A stretch of 64,000 nt of DNA from Mortierella alpina. Lineage: Eukaryota; Mortierellomycota; Mortierellomycetes; Mortierellales; Mortierellaceae. The notes beneath the pieces were generated by a model that saw only the letters and a program-made list of their open reading frames with translations, did no database searches and was not told the origin of the DNA. The DNA is taken from the NCBI GenBank assembly GCA_029449245.1, contig JANATF010000005.1:1426001-1490000 (forward strand). Reading direction: 5' to 3'. Positions 33,290 through 44,517 of the stretch are shown piece after piece. How positions within the stretch are numbered: the first letter of the stretch is position 1; each line of letters starts with the position of its first letter. The translations under genes were made by a program, and so were the position numbers.

Positions 33290-34323
33290 TTAATTATCTA
33301 CTCCCGCTTCGTCTGGCAGCGTCGTCACTTGAACCGTGTATTTGTCTGGACTTTTCATCATCAGATGCGTTGCTGTTGTACGAGACCCAATAGAGGACCC
33401 TCTTGTTAGACTTGCCGCCCTTGTTTGTCCTTGTGGAGTAGTCGCCCCTGTCCCTGATTCTGACAAGGATGATGTCGACCCAAACGAGCTGGTTTCCTTT
33501 CTTACCCTATAACCTGCACCAATCTCCAGCATCCTGATAACTTGAGCAGCAGCCAAGGTTGCCTCCTCATCCTTGTCCAAGTTCGTCCATATCGTAGGGA
33601 CGTCATAGAACTCGTCAAGAAACTCTGTAATATCGTCCCTGTCAAAAGCATATTTGGATACAGCACAGACTAAGGCCGGGCGGGGAATGGTGTCATAGAG
33701 GTGCCAAAAGTGTTAGTTTTCGGTTGATTACTACCAAGCTCACCACTCAACTGCCACTTTCCCATACCTTGAGTGACAACGATCGCGCATCGACCTAGAA
33801 ACCAGCCTGCATCGAGGCACAGAAGAGAACGCTTGCACTCATCCCAGGACACCCGATTTGTCATATTGACCATGAGGAGAATCAAATCATAGCGGGTGCC
33901 TGGCTCCACTGTTGTTTTGGGTGCCGAGACAGTCTGGTTCGACGTGCGAAGGAGAGGCAGTGTCGACGAAGTGGTGGAGGTGCTGGAGTTACTGGGGTTC
34001 GAGATCTCTATGGGCAGTATCTCCGCTGTCCTGAACTTGATATCTGTATTGGATGGAGGGTTTCGAATGGAGTGGGCTTGCTCCGCTAGTGCCGGCGGTG
34101 GTGTTACTTCCGACCGGATGCAGGCAGCAAGTCTTCGTTTTCCAATGCCTGCATGTCCGACTAGCTGTGGGTATCAAAAACCCATGCCGGTTGTGCGATG
34201 AGCGAGTATGATTAGAATCCGGGTTGCTGTATTCTACCAAGGATCTAGTCCACAAAAAGCAGGAAGCATCGAGAAGGCACTTGCCAGTATTGTGGCCAAG
34301 GATCGAGGAATTACAAAGTCCAT
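33290..34323 (-). CDS. CENPM: CENP-M-like kinetochore protein
   Basis: Resembles CENP-M, the pseudo-GTPase subunit of the inner-kinetochore CENP-HIKM complex. Three exons (34285-34323, 33735-34164, 33290-33669) join in frame to 282 aa. The junction of exons 1 and 2 gives ATILLVGHAGIGKRRL, which corresponds to the start of human CENP-M (ATILLVG). Then come YDLILLMVNMTNRVSW, CLDAGWFLGRCAIVVTQ and later AQVIRMLEIGAGYR, in the order and spacing of CENP-M. Unlike human CENP-M the first loop keeps a P-loop-like GHAGIGKRR. The protein has an insert of Ser/Thr before YDLIL and a Ser/Thr-rich C-terminal extension beyond the vertebrate length of 180 aa. Intron 1 uses a GC-AG donor. Same strand as VPS33, 145 bp upstream of its start. 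Confidence 0.75.
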
Positions 34324-34390
34324 CTGATGAGCAAAAGTCAGGACGCGTCCAAGCGCGGTTTTTTTTTCTTTTGGTACTTTTTGTGACTAT

Positions 34391-37300
34391 CTAAAGCCTG
34401 GAGCGGACTGGCTCGAGTCTGAACTTGATCTCCTTCATGCCCTTGGAGACGGGGTTCCACTCGTCATAGAGTCTCTTAAGGCGCTCGAGCTCTTCATTCA
34501 ACACTTCATCCCCCCGTGCCTTTATCTCATCCACGACGCCGCGCATCCCCCAAGGCAGGTAAAATGGATTGAGCGTGTGCTTTGCTCGAAAAGGGTGCAG
34601 GACGGGCTCGCTGCGCGCCTGCTCAGTCGTCAACGTCGTGGGTGGTTCCAATAGAGCACGGATGGCCAACCTAAAGGAAAAAAAAACAATGTTAATACGA
34701 ATGCTACCGACCTTAGCCGACGCTTTGTAAGATAGCAATCGCAGTTGAGCACCTACATGTACACCTCGCGTTCCTCATAGATGGTAGAATGTCCCTCTCC
34801 GTAGATACTTCCTGCTACAACCTCGCTCAGATGAACTAGTACACCGTGGTCATCAACTCCAGAGTTCCGGAGTTTCAGTGAGAATGAAATCAGGTTGGTA
34901 ATAAAGTCATCCTGATAGGTAGCGCCATCGATGTACACTGCACGCACAATGGACGGGTGGTAGATCGCTGTCATGATCGCAGAGTAAAGAGGCACGACTT
35001 GGTCTTCCAAAGATGCCACACATGTGTATCGCACGCCAGATGTCAGCACTATCCTCAAGGCTTCGCGGTACTTCTTGGCAATGGCTGTTTCCGAGTCCAT
35101 AAACTCAAACAGTTCCTGAGCAGCTTCGGCCTCGAACCAGCGAACAATCAAGTTTCCCTTCAAGAACGGGAACGGTCCATGAGATATCCCAGCCATTGCC
35201 AAGATGCCAACCCGTTGCATATGTGGATCGTTCTCTTGTACACGCAGGATGCCTTCCTCGATTAGCCGCGCCACCAGAAAAGTGCTGGTCGGGGTCCCCT
35301 GAGAATGGGTGGCGACCAAAACCAAATCGGCCTCATGCAGCGCTGATTTCCATGCCTCGTCCTTCATAAGGTTTTGATACAAGACCTCAACTCTGTCCAA
35401 GACCTTGCCTTCTCCCTCCAGGGGTATCAAAGTGATGTCTTGTGGTTCCAACTCAACATTGTTTTGTCGAAGGTAGTCCTTCAGAGCGAGATTCATCTCG
35501 TCACAGAACTTGATGCTCGTGCCGGTGGGTTCGCCAATGACTGTGCGGATCAGCTTCACAGGGAACCAGCCATGAACGCCAATGATAGCCACCTTTTTGA
35601 TTCCTTTGGCACCTTGATGCGAGGTTTCCTCCTTTGGAGACGATGGCTGCTCCGTGCTTGCCTTGGAAAAGAGCAAAGAGCTCAGAACGCTCACGGCGCT
35701 CTTCATGATGGAGGGTGATCGCTGGTGAACCGATTCCTGTACAGATACGTCTCCCTGTCCAATGGGTACGGCGAGCAAACTTGGTCGAACCTCGGGATAT
35801 TGCTCATAGTAGTCGGGTAACACCACGTTTTTCTTCTTGAGAATCACTTTTGTCAGTGACGCGACAGCCTTCCCAGCATCCTTGACGATCCCATTCGCTT
35901 GATCACGTTCCTTGAGTTGGGCAAAAGTTTGGCGAGATTGGCGGCCCTCCCTGACTTCTGGTTTTGTACCGGCTCCTTCCTTCGCGTCTTTTATGTCTGC
36001 CAGCATTGCCAATGTCTGCTCCGCATTCTGTTTCTCACTGAGGCTGGCAGAGTTGTTGCCGTCATCCTTGTCTTCCTCCCTGAGATCCACTGCCTGGGAG
36101 TTTCGCTGCAGTTCTTCCTTGGATACCGTCCCTGCATTCCCATACCCAGGGATGATGGAAAGCCAACTGTAAGTACTAGAAGTGGCCGTGATCGTCGTGT
36201 TCGCGATAGACTCATCGACCGCACTAGAGCTGTTTGTCCCAGGCAGCACATCAATATTCAACTGCGATGTTCCAACGAGTGCTGGAGCGGTTGGACCTCC
36301 TTTAGCATCGGCTTCGGCCTCCTCAGTCTTTAACGCAATAGTAGCAGCGTGTTCAGTCGACTCTGTCGATGTTCTAGATCCTGATTTACTTTCCAACGCT
36401 TGAGCGGCCGCTTGTGAGCGTAGAGGCGATGGTGCCGCCGACGTTGCTACTGCCTCAATCTCCTTGACGCTCGAAGGTCTCGATTCTGGTTCGACCAAAA
36501 CATCCCCACTCCTTCGGAGTTTGCCCGAGGGAGAGTCGCTCTCGTCGTCGGCCCTGGTGCCGTAAGAGAATAGCGACCACCGCTTCCTTGAGCCGCTAGC
36601 CGGTGAATCCGATTTCCTTCCACTGGTATGCGCAATGGTCAGTCCACCTACGGGATCCTGATCAACATCCATTGTTTCTCCAATTGATGGGATGGGGGGT
36701 ATATGCTCTGTCGCTTGAGGTGTGGAAGCAATTGTAGTCGGCGTCGCCGTTCCAGTTCCACTTGCCGGAATGTTATCTTGACTAGCCGCAAGCTTGCTCC
36801 AAAGCATAGAGGTGAGCGAGCTTTGGCCCGAAGACGCAGACCCTCTGCGTTCCCGGACAGAAGCCGCCAATCTGGTATGCTTGATCATGGAGGCGGGAAA
36901 CGCGGCTGAGGAAGGAAGCGAAGAGGGGAGCGACGATGATTGTGGTGGTGAATCGTGGTTGCGTGTGTGTGAGCTTGTTCCGTGAAGAAAGGTCGCTTCT
37001 GGTCCTGAGGGCTCCCATTCCATATTATCTGGCGTGTCTGGTTCAAATCTCGCACCATGGGGTGCTTGCGATGGTGAATCGGTGTTGTTGCCGTCGATTT
37101 GAGTTGGGTCCTGCGCTTGGGCAACGTCCTTCTCGTGGACTGAGGATACAGCAGCGTTTGTGGCATTGCTCCCTGACCACCACGTAGCAAGAACATAGAG
37201 TGATGACCTGCGGTCCACATTGTCGCTGAGCTCCTGGGACAATCCGTCTGCTACTTGCTCAGGCTGCTGTATTGGTTCGGATGGTTTGCTGCTCGTGGGC

Positions 37301-37834
37301 TGCGTCGGAGATGCAGATATGCTCTGAGTGTCGGAGCATTCTGCAGGCTGTGCTGCAGGCGGACCTGTCGTCATAGCTGGTGCGCTAATTAGGTTGTCAG
37401 AGGCTGTCGAGTCCTTGTCCGCTACCGCAGTTGACCCGTCACAGTACTTGGCGGCCGACGTCGCAACCGAGGCATTGCTGGACTTGCGAATGATGTTCGC
37501 CAGCGACTGTGAGGCGGAGCCACTTCCTGTGTTTCTAATGTACATGCCATCCTGGTTTTCGTTCCGCTGAGAGAAATGGACACGGAATAACGAGGACAGT
37601 TTGAGTGACGAGCGGTTTGGGTTGCATTTCAATGCAAGGTGTCCTGAGTGCTCCCGACAGTCCTCATACTCTTACCGTCTCAGAGACTGAGGCCTCAGCC
37701 TTGCTACTTGAGAGAAGGTCCAGGGTAGAAACTGACCCTTTCTCAGAGGGTGCTCCAGACAAAGAGCGGAGCGATGCGCTATCTGTGGTGCTATGTGGTG
37801 TAGGTGCTGAACTGCCGCTGTTAATTGCGGCCAT
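34391..37834 (-). CDS. YML020W-family alpha/beta-hydrolase-like protein
   Basis: Three exons (37676-37834, 34757-37566, 34391-34670) give 1,082 aa in frame. The N-terminal half is Ser/Thr/Pro-rich and probably disordered. An internal segment near residues 145-155 reads YVLATWWSGSN. The C-terminal half has the hydrolase-like fold: KVAIIGVHGWFPVKLIRTVIGEPTG, then VLVATHSQGTPTSTFLV with Ser in the nucleophile-elbow context, GILAMAGISHGPFPFL, and YTCVASLEDQVVPLYSA, then the conserved HPFRAKHTLNPFYLPWGMRG block. This layout is that of the fungal YML020W group, whose substrate is not known to me. Fungal relatives are described only as putative lipases. Activity is inferred from the fold. Confidence 0.82.
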
Positions 37835-38230
37835 AGCTGCGGCGCTGAATGGAGGATCGAAAACGGCGAGGAAGACTTTGTGGTGGAGAGAAGGGACTAT
37901 ACGGTGCAATGGCGTTGATGGAGAGGAGGAACGAGATTGCAGGTAAGGAGGAGCGACTGTCCAAGGCTTTGGTTCGCCCTGCCAATGAATTGACGTAATA
38001 AATTTGCATGCCGCGTGGTATTCGCCTGCAATACACATACTCTGCGATCGCCGCCTGTCTGTGCACCGGAGCCCGGTGACCAGCATTGTCTCCTGTTTCA
38101 TCCCAGAACGCGTCGCGTCTGCAACATAAAAGCCAAGCAGCCATCGCTCAATCCCGTCTCCATCGTCCTCAGTTCTCTAAAAGGGCGGGTCGCCCGCGTA
38201 TGACGGTAAGGATCTTCAATGTTTTAAAGT
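37835..38230. other. Intergenic region between hydrolase and CTD phosphatase genes
   Basis: About 395 bp. Upstream region of the YML020W-like gene and 3' flank of the phosphatase gene, both on the minus strand. The hydrolase frame remains open upstream of 37834 to about 38101 without family similarity, so I treat this as 5' leader. No other signal. Confidence 0.4.
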
Positions 38231-41200
38231 TTAAAGCGAGATCTTGGCTAGGTTGCTTGCGGCGTCTAAGCTATTTGACCGAGTCTTCATCGTCATGACA
38301 TGTGTCGACGCGATGGTCTCAGCAGGCGTTCCCTTACTGTTGACCTTCCCTCGTCTTCCTCGCAAAGCCCTCTCCTCATATTCCTCCCTCTCGTCGTCCT
38401 CATCTGAAGGCGAAGGCGGCTTCTCGACTACCTCGTAAAACATCATGGTCGTATCGTCAATGTCCACATGGTCTGGTACGACGCCCTGCAGCACTCCATC
38501 CAAGTGACCCTCCTCCGTGGGCGCGTAAAATCCAGTCAAGACAGAAGATACTCCTCCTCCCGAAATTGAGGACGCTGAAGATCCTGCATGCGAGGTGGAG
38601 GGTGAGTTCGATCCTGAGGCAGAGGGAGACGTCAATGTTGTTCCGAGAGCGCCTAGTCCACTCATGCTACTGATCTGCTGATGACTAGCCGCTGCGAGCG
38701 CTTTCTGGATCCGTTCCTGCAACTTGTACTGCTCATCAATCTTGGGTCGCACATCGTCCACTCCCTCAAGCGTCTCGAGAAACGACATAACCTTGGAGAG
38801 CTCCCGATCTGACTTGTCATCGTACCACGACTCAATCGGGATTCCATTCGAGATTTGGTACCCAAAGGCTTGGGGTGAGTTGTCAATGATCACGACCTTG
38901 GATAGGTCTCGGTTCAAAATTCGCAGGTCCTTGACATAGTTTCCAAAGACTGGCACGCAAGAGTCGCGGTAGTATCGGTGCTTGATGAACTTCTTCTCCG
39001 GATCAATAATCTTGAGCAGCGCCTCTGCGTAGCATTCCTGACTGGCTGTGAAGGTGATGACTTCAAACTTGGTCGACATCTTTTCTACAAGCCGCATATT
39101 GAGCACCATTAAAGAAAGTTAGTATCGTCTAGCAAGGCTCATATGCAATGCCAATGTCATTGAGAAGAAGGGCAATAACGGTACCCAAAAATTCTAGCAT
39201 GCCAGGACGAATCCTGCCATAGACTTCCCAAGTCTCCTGGTTATACTCGACGGGGAACACAATATCAGGCGAGTCTATGTTGATATCAAAGGTAAAAAGT
39301 ACAATGGTTAGTTGTGCAAATAAAGACGTGCCGGGCAGTATTAAGGTGCCAATTTCGGGTAGCTCATTATACCTAATGGTCTGGTAGCACAATGTACCAA
39401 AGTCTCGTCGATGTCCAACACAAGGGTGATAGGTGGGGTTGTGCTGGTCCTCTCGGGCATCGTAAAGAGGTAATTCGAAGGCAAGGGTCCCAATGGTGGC
39501 AGAGTGGCAATGAATTCCCAACTATGGAGGTTTCAGCAGAGCGTGCGTAAGAGACATGGATGATCCAAATGCAACCCTTCCACCAGGCATGGTATTTGGG
39601 CACTTACATATCAATCTCCTCGAAATCGTCCTCGTCGTCCTCAGATTCCAAGTCTGCATCTTCTGACTCGGAGGATAATATTCCATCATCGTCTGTGGTG
39701 CATACAACAAAAATGAAAAGAAGGTGAGTACAGAGCATCTCTTCAATATTCAATTCCAGGCTGCTCGGAAGTATTCGACATAGATTCAAACGCTTACCAT
39801 CCCCACGTGGATTTTTGAGAATGCTGTAAAACGTCTTCAGGTACGCGGTTCGGTCTCCATCACTCGCCTCGTCAATTCTGGCAAGCTTGGTGCTGACGAC
39901 CTGACCCTCGTCCATTGAGACCGAAGGAGGATCCTCCATATCTTCGTCCTCAACTTTCCGCTTTGCGTGATGAGTTGATCCTTGCATATGGGTGGAGTTG
40001 CTTATTGTACCAGTCGAGCCAACAGCAATGGAAGTTAAAGACGCCTCGGGTTTTGACGCAATAAAGCCATCAAGTGTTGAGACCAAGGCGCTGACGTCTT
40101 CCATGACCTGCTGGCGAGCCTCCATTCCTGTTGACGTCTGTTCTGCATCCAACATCTCTTCATCGGGATCACTCCTGGGATAGATGTCATATTCCACATC
40201 GTCCTCCTCTTCGTCTTCCTCCTCCTCCTCTTCTTCTTCTTCCTCTTCGTCTTCCTCCTCACCGAGTCCGCCTTCGCCATCAATCCCCATCTTGGCAACT
40301 TTGGTGGTTCGGGCACGAAGACGACGTCGACTAGTGGGTAGACTGGGTACTGTATGATTGTCCAAAGTCTTTTTCTTGATTTTGGTCGGTGTTCCGTCGT
40401 GTTCAGGAGATGATTGGGTAGCAGCCGCAGCAAGAGTCTTGCTTTTCACCACTGGACCGTCCTGGCTGCTGGAGCTGGTGGCAGAGCGGGATCTTCTTCC
40501 TTGTTGTTGGTCTTCAAGGGGCTGCTGACGTTGATGCCTTCTTTGGTCGTCGGTTTTTTTCAAATGTTGCACGCCCTGGTGTACATGCTCCTGATCAAGC
40601 TCATCCCCAATATCGTGTCCTGATTCATGGCGTGCGCCTAATCGGGTCAAGCGAGGTGTCATGGGATGCGACACAGCAGATGCGGTATCGATGGCGGGCG
40701 ATACTGAAGGCACTTCTGGTGCTACTGTCTTTGCTAAAGATCGGTGCCTTCGCCGGTGAGCTGGCGAACGCAAATGGTATCGGATGCGGACCTCGTCCTC
40801 CTCATCATCATCATCTTCGTCTGACTTTTCTGCGTCCACTCCTGGCACTTGTAACGCTTTGGCGGGTATGGCTCGAGCGCGTGCACGAGTCCTGCCGGTC
40901 CTGAGCCTAGTGGGATCCCTCGTCTGGGATGTGCTTCGCGTTGCGATCCTAGACCGCCTCTCGCCCAGTGTTGTGGGCAGGCCGCTGCCGTCCTCCGTAG
41001 CAATCGACGTTGGGCTATGGCTCGATGCAACAAGAATCCTGGACGAAGGCGCCTGCGCCATGGGTGATACAGACCCGACGGGGGGGCCTGCCACATTGAT
41101 GGTTGCACTGCAGTTGCTACCAGTGCTACTATTGCTGGCAGTGCTACTGATGGTTGACGATGAGGCCCGGGAGGCTCGTGTCTGAACGGGACCGCCCAGC

Positions 41201-41700
41201 ATCATATCAGTCGCATCCAATCGCGGGCTCGACTCTGTTGACATGGCGGTGGTGATAGTCGTGGTGGTTGTCGTCGTTGTCGTCATAGTCGTCGTCATGG
41301 TAGTGGTGGTGGTTGAAGAGGTTGTTAAACCGGTTGCCTTGTGGTTGCTGTTGGTGTTGATGGTATATTGCGACAACTGGCTGCCAGCCTGGTCCGGATC
41401 GGGCTGCTGTTGTTGCTGACGCGAGGACTTTTTCGATCGGGCGTTGTGCATCCTGGCGCTGGCATTTCTGGTCTGCATCCGAGTGGAAGCTCGTAAAGCA
41501 GGTCCTGGTCCTCGAGCAAAAATGTCTGGACTCTGAGCGGGTTCCTTAAGCGCACTGGCCTTTTTGCGGAGAAGAAGCCTGGGACTGTGTCGGAGAGTGG
41601 CCACCACGGATGTAGAGCTGGGTCGGGGATCATCGTCCTCGTCGTGAAGCGTCTGACGATGCATTTGTGCCGAAGGTGAAGCAAAACTGATGGCGGACAT
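38231..41700 (-). CDS. FCP1/SCP-type CTD phosphatase with long disordered N terminus
   Basis: HAD-superfamily phosphatase related to CTD small-phosphatase-like CTDSPL2/Dullard proteins. Five exons (39798-41700, 39608-39692, 39373-39521, 39185-39274, 38231-39084) join in frame to 1,026 aa. The catalytic motif [19 protein letters not shown] carries both Asp of DXDXT/V. Then [49 protein letters not shown] and [23 protein letters not shown] follow, the expected FCPH order. The first ~650 residues hold Arg/Ser-rich segments, a poly-Thr tract (about 41240-41310) and a poly-Glu tract (about 40200-40265). The C terminus is a Ser-rich tail and an acidic patch. The start at 41700 is preferred to 41748. 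Likely targets are phospho-Ser/Thr proteins, possibly the Pol II tail; that is inference. Confidence 0.88.
40195..40265 (-). repeat. GAA/GAG purine tract coding for poly-Glu
   Basis: The plus strand is almost pure TCC/TCT triplets; on the coding strand these are GAG and GAA, giving a run of Glu with some Asp in the phosphatase gene. Confidence 0.85.
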
Positions 41701-42786
41701 GTGGGCAGTCTTTGATGTCAGATGGATGGATGGATGAAGCAGGATCAATGCTCTTCAGGACAGGCTGCGGGTGAGTGGGTAGTCGAGACTGGAGTGGCGA
41801 GCAGCTGCTCTGGGATGGGCTTGGGCGGTGGAGAGGTACAGTGCAGGGGATATACAGGTTCGATGTCAAGAGGGAAGACGCCGCTGTGCGAAGCTCAGTG
41901 TGATGTGGATGTGCGTGTGGATGTGGGGTGGGTGTGGTGGTGGTGGTGGTGGTGGTGGTATACTGGAGAATCAGAGTCGACGATAGTCTGTTCTCGCAAG
42001 ATGGGTGGACAAAGCGAGAGATGCTGGGGCCACGGGGAGCTGCAAACAACAGGAATGGAGAATGGAGGAGTGGACAGGAAGGGGGAAGGAGCGAAAGAAA
42101 GAGAAGAGAGTCAAGATGGTGGCACCGAGACGGAGTATGTGAGTGAGTGCGAGTGTGCGGTGTGAAGCATAAAATACGTCGAGCCAATAAGAAGCAAAGG
42201 CACGCCCCAGCAAAGGCGTATGTGTGTGCGGCAGGGGGGAGGAATGATGGAATGATCCGTGTGGGAGCTGGGTGGATGCAAGAGGCACAAGAGATGCAAG
42301 AGGCTCGGAGGCAATGACGAGATGACAACAGGGGAACAGAGACTCTCAGACCGGCCCTGTCCCTCTTCTTCCATGTACTCGCTCTCTTTCTCTTAGACCG
42401 CCAGACAGTGCACGACCAGACAGAGAACTTGAAAAAAAAGGGGGGAGAGTGTCAGCGAGGGCGAGGGAACTCACTCACTCTGTCGTCTCTCTCACTCTCA
42501 CTCTTTCTCTCTCGCTCTCTCTCTCTTTCTCTCTTTCTCTCTTTCTCTCTCTTCCCACTCTTTCCCTCTCTTCCCTCTCTCATTTCTGTGACAGCACGCA
42601 CGGGCTTGTTGCTGTCGCTCAGTGAGCAATAGCGCAAAAATGAAATCACACCGGCCTGGTCGATCCCCATAGTGATAACTCCTTCATCATGCATGCTGCA
42701 CTTGATCGTCCTATGGATATGGCTTGCACTTCAACTGTCGCCTTGCGGATTCGATATGTATGTACACGGTTGCTCGTTGCCTCTCT
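41701..42786. other. Intergenic region with GGT and TC microsatellites
   Basis: Promoter side of the CTD phosphatase gene and 3' flank of the small Gln/Gly-rich gene. A GGT/GTG tract spans about 41931-41960. A long TC/TCTT tract of about 100 bp spans about 42478-42580. The minus strand between is pyrimidine-rich, like leaders of other genes here. Confidence 0.5.
42478..42580 (+). repeat. TC / TCTT polypyrimidine microsatellite
   Basis: About 100 bases consisting almost only of C and T, largely TCTC and TCTTTC units. On the minus strand it is a polypurine tract about 0.8 kb upstream of the phosphatase start codon. Confidence 0.9.
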
Positions 42787-43836
42787 CTACATGAACTTCT
42801 TGAGCATACTCTGGACCTGAGGGTTCTCCATCGCTGCTGCGACCTGAGGGTTCGACATCAACGACCCAAGTCCTCCACCACTACCACCGCTTCCGCCAGA
42901 CTTGCTCATAAACAACTTGGTGGCCATTGCAATCGCGTTCTTGATGACCTCCGACTGGTTCTGTCCTCCTCCTCCACCAGACATCAGCTTCTGGACCTCG
43001 GTCATCACCATCTGCATAAGCTTAGCCTGTCCTCCGCCTTCCTCAGACCTGTCGGACTGCTCCTCCTTCTCGTACTCCTTAAAAGCCTGCACACCGGCGG
43101 CCTTTCCAAGCTCCTCCTCCGAAGCCTCCGCAATGTTGCCTTGCTGGTACACCTTGTCGTGAGCGTCCTTGACGTCGGCATCCGAAGGAGCGGCACTGCT
43201 CTGTGGAGCGCTCTGCTGGGTGGTCTGCTGGGTGGTATGCTCAGTGGTAGCGGGCTTGTCTGTTTTTAACGCAAGAAGTTTACAAGATTGTTTAGGGGTG
43301 AGATGGGGAGGTTATCAGAGGGGAGTGTGCGCGGTCTGCGAAACAAGATCAAAAAGTCGATACAAGGACAGTGTGATTTTCGCGTGTGAAAAATGTTCGA
43401 TCGCCCATGAGAAAAAGATCCGTCTAAAAGCTGCCAGTCCAAAAAAAAACAGCGTAGGCAACGCTTGCTCTATCATGCGCGCGTTCCAAGACGCTCGGCT
43501 ACCGTCACCATGACAGGCAACGTTAGGTGGCCCAACGGTCGCAAGTCTCTGTCCATCCTGACATATTTGGCGTAAGCTCTCAACTGGATGTGTTGAGCGA
43601 GTATCAACCTCAATATGGCGCACTATGACCATCGACATCAAGGAAGCTACGGGAGTATGCAGGCATGGGTCCTGTCGCGTATGGTGCGAGTAGTTGGTGC
43701 TTTCCAATCCATAACAGCGTCCAGTGCAACGAGGGAGAATCGGTCAAAGTGAAAAGAGCTGTTTTGAAGTAGTACCTTCATCGTCCTTGTTAGCATGTTG
43801 CTGGTATGCAGCGGCGGCGCTCTTGAGGAAATCCAT
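42787..43836 (-). CDS. Small Gln/Gly-rich fungal protein of unknown function
   Basis: Two exons (43776-43836 and 42787-43259) separated by a 516-bp intron give 177 aa. The N terminus MDFLKSAAAAYQQHANKDDED is an amphipathic helix. A Thr/Gln-rich linker follows, then an alpha-helical core (GNIAEASEEELGKAAGVQAF), LMQMVMTEVQKLMSG, a run of Gly and a C-terminal NPQVAAAMENPQVQSMLKKF. It resembles small fungal proteins of uncharacterised DUF families whose C-terminal helices are flanked by Gly-rich spacers, but I cannot name the family with certainty. Cytosolic by default: no signal peptide or transmembrane segment seen. Confidence 0.75.
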
Positions 43837-44517
43837 GGTGTTTTGTGAGATTGGGTGGGTGTAGGCGAAGGAAAAGGAAAGAGTGTATAGGAGAGCAAGG
43901 ATGAGAAGATGAAAAAAAAGAGGAACGGATACTTAAAGCGGAAAATAGTTTTGAAGTCATCTGCTCCAAAAGTGCGCGTCGAGTGCTTACATCACTGGCC
44001 TGCACTTTAGTCTGGGACCCCAAAACACCAAAGATCAAAATCGGGTCTCAAAGACAAACCCCTCTTGCACGTTGCATGAGGAGATCATCGACACACAAGA
44101 GCTGTCAACCTACTGCTCTACACTGGTGCAGTTGCCTTGTGATCATTACAACTTGGAAACTTGGTGTGGCAAGCAGTCGTGAACCTCCTCTCCTTACCAC
44201 CAATCTGGTAAAACTTGACCCCGTACCCTAAAGTGATCTGCCGGGTGCTATAAATATCGTGGTACCAGTGAAACCTTATTCAACAAATCTCACCGCTCTG
44301 CGACTCGAAGCTCCTGGCTGCATGAAGCAGCAAAGCACAGCCAGCGTTTAGACAGTGTCCTTGAACGACATGTCGTGGAGTTCAAGATTGTGAAGGGGAA
44401 AACAAAATAAGAATCGCTGCCCAGCCACTTTTCAAATCAGTATGGTCCTGGAGATTTCCCAGAAGTATCCATGGTCTTATTCAATTACTAAACAGTTGTA
44501 GGCTAGTTTTTCTTAGA
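43837..44517. other. Intergenic region between the small Gln/Gly-rich gene and the Rab-GAP gene
   Basis: About 680 bp, upstream of the minus-strand small-protein gene and downstream of the Rab-GAP gene. CT-rich minus-strand leader next to 43836. No coding or RNA gene recognised. Confidence 0.4.

Noticed and set aside
41630-42328. 232-codon minus-strand frame upstream of the CTD phosphatase gene
   Set aside because: Pro/Ser/His/Thr-rich translation of C/T microsatellites in the leader; not in the phosphatase frame and no domain.
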